From Rhynchopus euleeides (Eukaryota; Euglenozoa; Diplonemea; Diplonemida; Diplonemidae): a DNA stretch of 64,000 bases. Location: contig OY723313.1 in the NCBI GenBank assembly GCA_963210315.1, positions 1,364,001-1,428,000 on the forward strand. Reading direction: 5' to 3'. Position 1 is the first letter of the stretch; each line of letters begins with the position of its first letter. The notes under the pieces are model-generated. The model had not been told where the DNA came from, did not search any database, and saw nothing but the letters and a program-made list of their open reading frames with translations. The position numbers and the translations under genes are program-made. This document shows, piece after piece, positions 59,254 to 64,000 of the stretch.

Positions 59254-59644
59254 ATGAGGGCGTGCCTTGCGGCGCTCTGCCTTGCTGTGGCAGGGAGTGC
59301 TGAGCACGTGGGGCGTGAGGGCGTGGTGCAGGGCGGGGCGCTGGACACCACGTTCCTGTGGGAGGGGTGCGACGTGCCGTATGTGGTGGCCAGCAACGAG
59401 CACATGAAGGAGGGGGACGCACGCCTCGAACGTGCCATCCAGATGTGGCGGGACGAGCTGCCGGGGTTGCGGTTCCGCAAGGCGGAGAGCACGGACACCA
59501 GCTACATGAAGTTCATCGGCACCAGCGGGGGCGGGGGGTCGTCGCCGCTCGGGCGGCAGGTGAAGATGCCGAACTCGATCTATATCGGGGCGGACTGCGG
59601 GCTGGGGTGCACGGCGCATGAGATTGGGCATTCACTTGGGCTAA
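59254..59644 (+). CDS. Astacin-type metalloprotease, 5' part (interrupted)
   Basis: The first 130 residues of a secreted zinc peptidase. Residues 1-16 (MRACLAALCLAVAGSA) are a signal peptide. The rest is the N-terminal half of an astacin catalytic domain, ending in the zinc motif HEIGHSLGL at 122-130. The third zinc-binding histidine and the family HEQxR..DRD block are found only after the insertion, at 60404. As it stands, the frame runs into the insertion and stops at 59686-59688. I chose the ATG at 59254 because it starts the signal peptide. No propeptide longer than a few residues is visible, which is short for the family. Confidence 0.85.
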
Positions 59645-60384
59645 GGGGGTTAAAGCCGCCTGACGCCTGCACGTGGCGCCCCTGCTAATCCCCTCGCATT
59701 GCACTGCGCGGGGGGTGAACAGAGTCAGCGGTGGGGTGGTTACCTCGGTGCTGAAATGCCTTGTGCATGGAGCCGGAATAGCCGGGGTGGTGACCTGGTC
59801 TATGAAGGGGGAACCCTGAGCCCAAAGAACCGAGATCCCAAGACCTCCAATGGGGGCCGGGCGCCCCTCGTCCTGTGTCCTCCACGGCGACCCCCTGCGC
59901 GGGCTTCCGGGCCGGAGTAGCCCGCCTCCCTTCTGTCATAGACGGAGGTCAGACCACCGCAGTTGCGTCTCTGTTTCACACAGTGTAACGTACAGGTGGG
60001 AGTGGCCCTAGTACGTTCGGGACGCGTATAGGACTCGCACTACGTGGGGGGACGGGATGAAAGTCCGAAAAGGTTGGAAAAACGTAGGAGTGCATTACAC
60101 ACAATGTCTTCCCATGGGTAAAGACTAGCTAGTTACCCTCACTCCACGTGGGATCCGGAAACCCTTCTTGAGCCACCGGGTCTCCTCACACTTTAGGGGG
60201 TGGCGCCCCAGGTTGCTAACCAGCGGCAGGTTTTTGCAGAGACCTAAGGGTGTCTCTTTTCCTCACCGCAGACAACCGTGTGTGGGAATCGTGTGTAGCC
60301 ACTGTTTGGGTTCAGTGTCTGGGCATGCGTGGCGCTGGGCCCACTGGTCGTCACCTTTGCCGCTCGCCACGTAAAGTTGAATAA
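59645..60384 (+). mobile_element. 740-bp structured insertion with 19-bp target-site duplication
   Basis: The 19-bp sequence gggcattcacttgggctaa occurs exactly at 59626-59644 and again at 60385-60403, bracketing 740 bp with no long ORF. Removing 759 bp restores the metalloprotease frame. The insert contains several perfect hairpins: GCGGGCT (59899-59905)/AGCCCGC with an inner TCCGG/CCGGA, CCTCC/GGAGG, AACGTAC (59987)/GTACGTT (60011), GGAC/GTCC near 60051 and GGGTAA (60116)/TTACCC (60133). It ends gttgaataa rather than in a poly-A tail. Duplication length and lack of coding capacity fit a SINE-like retroposon mobilised by a LINE. An intron-like element spliced without GT-AG ends is a second possibility. 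Confidence 0.85.
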
Positions 60385-62823
60385 GGGCATTCACTTGGGC
60401 TAAACCACGAACAGTGCCGGTCGGACCGGGACGCGTACGTCACAGTGGTGGAGGACAACATCTCGAAGGGATTGGCGCACAACTTCCACAAGTACTCGCT
60501 GACGGAGGGGCAGGACGTGCTGCCGTACGACTACGACTCGCTGCTGCACTACGAGCCGAAGGCGTGGAGCAAGGACCACAAAGGGAGGACGATCCTGTCG
60601 CCGCGCCGCATCGGGCAGCGCTACAAGCCCAGCAAGCGGGACGGGGAGGCGATCCGGTTCATTTACAACAACTGCCAGAAGCCGGCTGCACCGAAGTGCG
60701 TTGCGAGCGTGGCGACGGGGACGCGTATCGCGCACCGGAAGTACTTCCAGGTCACCTTCGTCGCCATCTCCGGGGCGCCTGTGGAGGTGGCGGGGATCAG
60801 TGCGCTGTCGGCACGCGGGACGGGCGGGCTGCAGGTGGGGCTGCCTGAGGGGGCGTACCTGAAGCCGTCGAAGCACGGGGGGAACGGGCACTACCACTCG
60901 TCGGGGGTGGTGCAGTGGGTGCCGCCGCACACCACTTCGGAGACGCGCCACCGGCTGGCGGTGCGGTTCGAGGACGCGCAGCAGCGGGTCGGCACGTGCG
61001 AGGTGGAGGTGGTGGTGATGCCGACACGCGCCGTGTGCTTTGGGAAGGCCGCAGAGGACCCGGACGTGTGCGGGGGGAACGGGCAGTGCACGGATGTGGC
61101 GCATGCCCCGTGCAAGTGCTACAACGGGCGTGCCGGGGCGGAGTGCGAGGGCTACGCGTACTGCACGCAGGACTACAGGTTCGACTTCGAGGACGACTCC
61201 GCCTTCATGGAGGCGATGCCGTGGCGCTGGGGGGCTTCCTTCACCACGGCGCGGGCGCGCAGTGGCAAGCGGTCGCTGGAGGTGCGCGGGCAGACGGGGC
61301 TGGAGCCGTGGGACACGCAGTACAGGCCGACCCGTGTGCGGTTCACCGCCGCTGTGCCCCGGCGCGAGGGTGCGCTGAAGGTCGCGATGTACTCGCCGAA
61401 GACAGGCACGTGCCTGAACATGGCATACGACCACGCCTCCGGGGAGATCCGGTCCAACCACAAGGTCGTGTTGCAGAGCATGGAGGACCTGCGCTGGTAC
61501 GCGTTCGAGCTGGTGCTGGACTGGAGTGCGAAGACGGTGCAGTGGCTTGTCGACGGGCAGCAGATGCTGCAGACGGAGCTCGGGTGCGACTACATGGAGG
61601 TCATCCGCTTCGACACGTCGCCTGTGCACAACAAGCGCATCGGGGCACAGGACACCCCGCTGTACCTGGACGACGTGGCGTTCGAATGCTCCGGGCCCGG
61701 GGTCCCGCCGCCCAGCCCTGTTCGCAGCACGCCGACACCGCCGCGCGTGACGGTGCCGGCCGCGACACCCATCCCCGTGCCGCCCGAGCACCACTGCCAG
61801 GGAAGGTACCGTGCGGTGTACGGCCCGCAGCCGGGATCGCTGTCGTACGGTGGGGACGCAAGCGGGCGGGTGTGCTGGCGCATGGAGTGCACCGGGGGGC
61901 ACCTGTACCTGAAGTGGACAGGTGTGTCCCTGCGGTCGCGGCTGTATGTGACAGACGCTGACGGGAAGGAGACTGTCACCAGCAGCGGGGCGCCCGGCAG
62001 CGAGTGGCTGCACGCGAGTGTGATGGTGCGCCTGGAGTCTGCTTCTGGGAGCACGTTTGAGGTGTCGTGGCAGTGCAGCAGCTACAAGGGGCCTGCGCCC
62101 GGGCCTACCCCTGCCCCTGTCCCTGTCCCGACTCCTGTGCCTGGGCCAGGGCCTGTGCCTCCCACAGTCCCGCCCACAGGGGAGTGCAAGGACCTGACGC
62201 TTCCCAACGGGCAGCCCTGGCACGAGCTCGGCAACGTGGGATACGACTGCAAGTACTACACGGACAGGGCGGGGGCGTGTGCCGAGTATGGTGACAACTA
62301 CCGCAACACACACACCGGCAACGAGGCGTGCTGTGCATGCGGTGGTGGGTCCACAGGGAGGACGCCGCAGCCCGCCCCTACCCGTGCCCCTACCCCTGCG
62401 CCCACCCCCGCCCCTGCACCCGCCCCAAGCACGCCTGCACCCGGGCAGTGCACAGACCTGGCGCAGCCGGACGGGAAGCCGTGGCACCACAAGAGCAGCG
62501 ACTACTACAGCTGTGCATGGTACGCATCCGACAAGTCGTACTGCAGGCGGTTCGGGGCGCACTACCGCAGCACCCACGTCGCAAACGAGGCGTGCTGTGT
62601 GTGCGGCGGTGGGTCTGGGGGGCAGACCCCGCCCCCGCCCGGCCAGTGCACGGACCGTACGCTGAGCCGCGGGCGGAAGTGGCGCCAGAGGAACAACGCC
62701 TACTACAACTGCGAGTGGTACGGGTCGGTTAAGTCGTACTGCGGGCAGTTCGGGTCACGCTACCGCAACGAGGGGCTTGCCGCTGTTGACGCCTGCTGTG
62801 TGTGTGGTGGGGGGAACAGGTAG
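60385..62823 (+). CDS. Astacin-type metalloprotease, 3' part with EGF, lamin-G-like, CUB-like and ShK-like domains
   Basis: Continues the frame after the insertion. NHEQCRSDRD carries the third zinc ligand and the family signature. The Met-turn reads SLLHY, so Leu replaces the usual Met while the Tyr is kept. After the catalytic domain (to about NNCQK) come a beta-rich segment, an EGF-like module (CGGNGQC...CKCYNG), a lamin-G/concanavalin-like domain (near 61180-61690), a proline linker, a CUB-like domain (near 61790-62085) and three cysteine-rich ShK-like repeats, each ending in ACCxCGGG (near 62180, 62445 and 62640), joined by Pro/Ala/Thr linkers. This build fits a secreted protease that binds extracellular glycans or matrix. 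Without removal of the insertion, this part could only be made from a downstream Met (for example at 60445) and would lack signal peptide and zinc site. Confidence 0.85.
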   Translation, partial: GHSLGLNHEQCRSDRDAYVTVVEDNISKGLAHNFHKYSLTEGQDVLPYDYDSLLHYEPKAWSKDHKGRTILSPRRIGQRYKPSKRDGEAIRFIYNNCQKPAAPKCVASVATGTRIAHRKYFQVTFVAISGAPVEVAGISALSARGTGGLQVGLPEGAYLKPSKHGGNGHYHSSGVVQWVPPHTTSETRHRLAVRFEDAQQRVGTCEVEVVVMPTRAVCFGKAAEDPDVCGGNGQCTDVAHAPCKCYNGRAGAECEGYAYCTQDYRFDFEDDSAFMEAMPWRWGASFTTARARSGKRSLEVRGQTGLEPWDTQYRPTRVRFTAAVPRREGALKVAMYSPKTGTCLNMAYDHASGEIRSNHKVVLQSMEDLRWYAFELVLDWSAKTVQWLVDGQQMLQTELGCDYMEVIRFDTSPVHNKRIGAQDTPLYLDDVAFECSGPGVPPPSPVRSTPTPPRVTVPAATPIPVPPEHHCQGRYRAVYGPQPGSLSYGGDASGRVCWRMECTGGHLYLKWTGVSLRSRLYVTDADGKETVTSSGAPGSEWLHASVMVRLESASGSTFEVSWQCSSYKGPAPGPTPAPVPVPTPVPGPGPVPPTVPPTGECKDLTLPNGQPWHELGNVGYDCKYYTDRAGACAEYGDNYRNTHTGNEACCACGGGSTGRTPQPAPTRAPTPAPTPAPAPAPSTPAPGQCTDLAQPDGKPWHHKSSDYYSCAWYASDKSYCRRFGAHYRSTHVANEACCVCGGGSGGQTPPPPGQCTDRTLSRGRKWRQRNNAYYNCEWYGSVKSYCGQFGSRYRNEGLAAVDACCVCGGGNR

Positions 62824-64000
62824 TCGCGCACAAGCTGTGCCACTTTCAAACCTCCCCCACGCCGCCCGACACGAGTGCACACCGCCATGACAGTAGGTGT
62901 CATGCAGTGCGTGCCAGTTGGCTTCCTTTCTCTCCAACCTTTTGTTTTGCTTCCACTTTGATATCTTCTGCATCTTCTTCACACTGCAGCCATATCTTGC
63001 TGACAAGAGACAGGCAGCTGTGCACTCAGCTGCGCACTGCAGTCTATCTTCCACACCCGCCCCTCTTGCGTATATTCAATATTAGCGTATACACAGACAC
63101 GTGATAGTGCCTGCAAACCACCGGCTTCCTTGGGCGGATGCCTTTTGTTTTTGTTTTCCCTTTGTTTCATTCCACCTCACATCTCACATCATCCTATTAG
63201 TGCGGCAGTCGGCGTATTTCAGCAAAACAGGGTCCCATGCGCGGCACGCCTGAAGCACATCACCCCCGCCCCCTGTGCTGCAGACATACACCACCGCTGC
63301 TGCCACCGCCATCCCATCGCTTCCTGTCTGTGGTGAGGGGGGGATTGCACTGCCTGTGGCCTCGGAGAACTATTTCTCTCTCTCTCTCTGTCTGTTTCTC
63401 TCCTCTTCGCCACCTTTGTCCAGCAGAGCATCCCCCCCCCCCCCGCCCCCCGAACAGGCCACTCCCGCCACCCATGCACGCCGCACTGCGCTCTTTGTGC
63501 AGCCAGCAGCAGGGGGTGGGCGGGGTGGGTTTCGATGGTCCCTCATGTGCCGAAGTTGCAAATCCCAAATCCCCATTATTTTTTTTGACAGCTTTGCTGG
63601 GCGCCGCTGGTAGTCTACCTACTGCTGCCCTGGATGGGGGCAGAGGCAATCCCCAGCGGTAGCCCGCTCGTGTGCGTGCTGTGTGCACAACTCCGTGCTG
63701 GATCTTTTCTCTGGGACAGACCAACGCAGAAGTAAAGATGAAGAAGGTGGCACTCGGCATTGCCGCCGTGCGGCCAGAAAAGACGAATACCAGACAGCAG
63801 GTCTCTCTCTCTCTCTCCGTCTGGAGTCAGGGTGGGGTCTGCTGCGCAACGAGAACTTCCGATCCAAGCGAGAAGAAGTAGTTCAGGATATGTTCACACC
63901 TCCCCTCTTCCCCTCTGCATCTCCATGCACCCTCTTCCTTGCCTTGCGCAACTTTGCCCCCTCCCCCTTCTTCGTGCGTGGCTGGCAAGCAGGCGTGAAG
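62824..64000. other. Intergenic right end, no supported gene
   Basis: The 3' flank of the metalloprotease gene and about 1.1 kb of C-run- and CT-rich spacer. Frames on both strands are short and low-complexity. A gene starting beyond the window cannot be excluded; the last 150 bp are pyrimidine-rich on the + strand, like the 5' flanks of other genes here. Confidence 0.5.

Noticed and set aside
59626..60403. Ordinary GT-AG intron in the metalloprotease gene
   Set aside because: Exact removal would have to occur within the 19-bp duplicate, which contains no GT, and the duplication itself points to insertion.

Overview
The window is nuclear DNA from a eukaryote, most likely a free-living protist. 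Coding regions are GC-rich with C/G-ending codons. Introns are rare, and the six I can define all begin GTATG and end in AG. Intergenic DNA is full of homopolymer G/C runs, CT microsatellites and dispersed hairpin repeats. All seven cellular protein genes between 12.4 and 62.8 kb lie head-to-tail on the + strand, and several have a pyrimidine tract plus AG shortly before the ATG. With a LINE of the RT-RNase H-zinc-finger type, this recalls Euglenozoa (perhaps a diplonemid), but that placement is a low-confidence guess.

Layout: 1-4.5 kb non-coding with duplicated CT blocks; 4.5-8.3 kb a minus-strand LINE with an intact RT/RNase H frame but no recognisable endonuclease; 8.3-12.4 kb non-coding; 12.4-23.6 kb a six-exon gene for a ~3,398-residue protein with four SMP lipid-transfer domains each followed by C2 domains; 23.6-28.4 kb repeats; 28.4-36.1 kb a ~2,539-residue protein with a 22-copy WWK repeat array, PH-like, inositol polyphosphate 5-phosphatase and C2-like domains; 37.7-38.8 kb a zeta-type P-loop kinase; 38.8-52.1 kb a gene desert with several repeat families; 52.1-54.6 kb an ABC-F ATPase; 55.3-57.4 kb a two-pass membrane protein; a tRNA-Glu(CTC) at 57.8 kb; 58.0-59.2 kb a minus-strand coiled-coil relic between ~115-bp direct repeats; 59.25-62.8 kb a secreted astacin-type metalloprotease broken inside its zinc motif by a 740-bp structured insertion with a 19-bp target-site duplication.

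The main result concerns the two giant genes. The SMP/C2 protein looks like a multi-SMP relative of extended synaptotagmins, which tether membranes and move lipids at contact sites by binding phosphoinositides. Its downstream neighbour carries a phosphoinositide 5-phosphatase. Unit 1 of the SMP protein contains two diverged copies of the same tryptophan-rich WWK repeat that the phosphatase protein carries 22 times. The shared repeat, the neighbouring loci and the linked lipid chemistry suggest one membrane-contact or cortical system that seems not to have been described. The domain calls come from reading the sequence; the functional link is inference.
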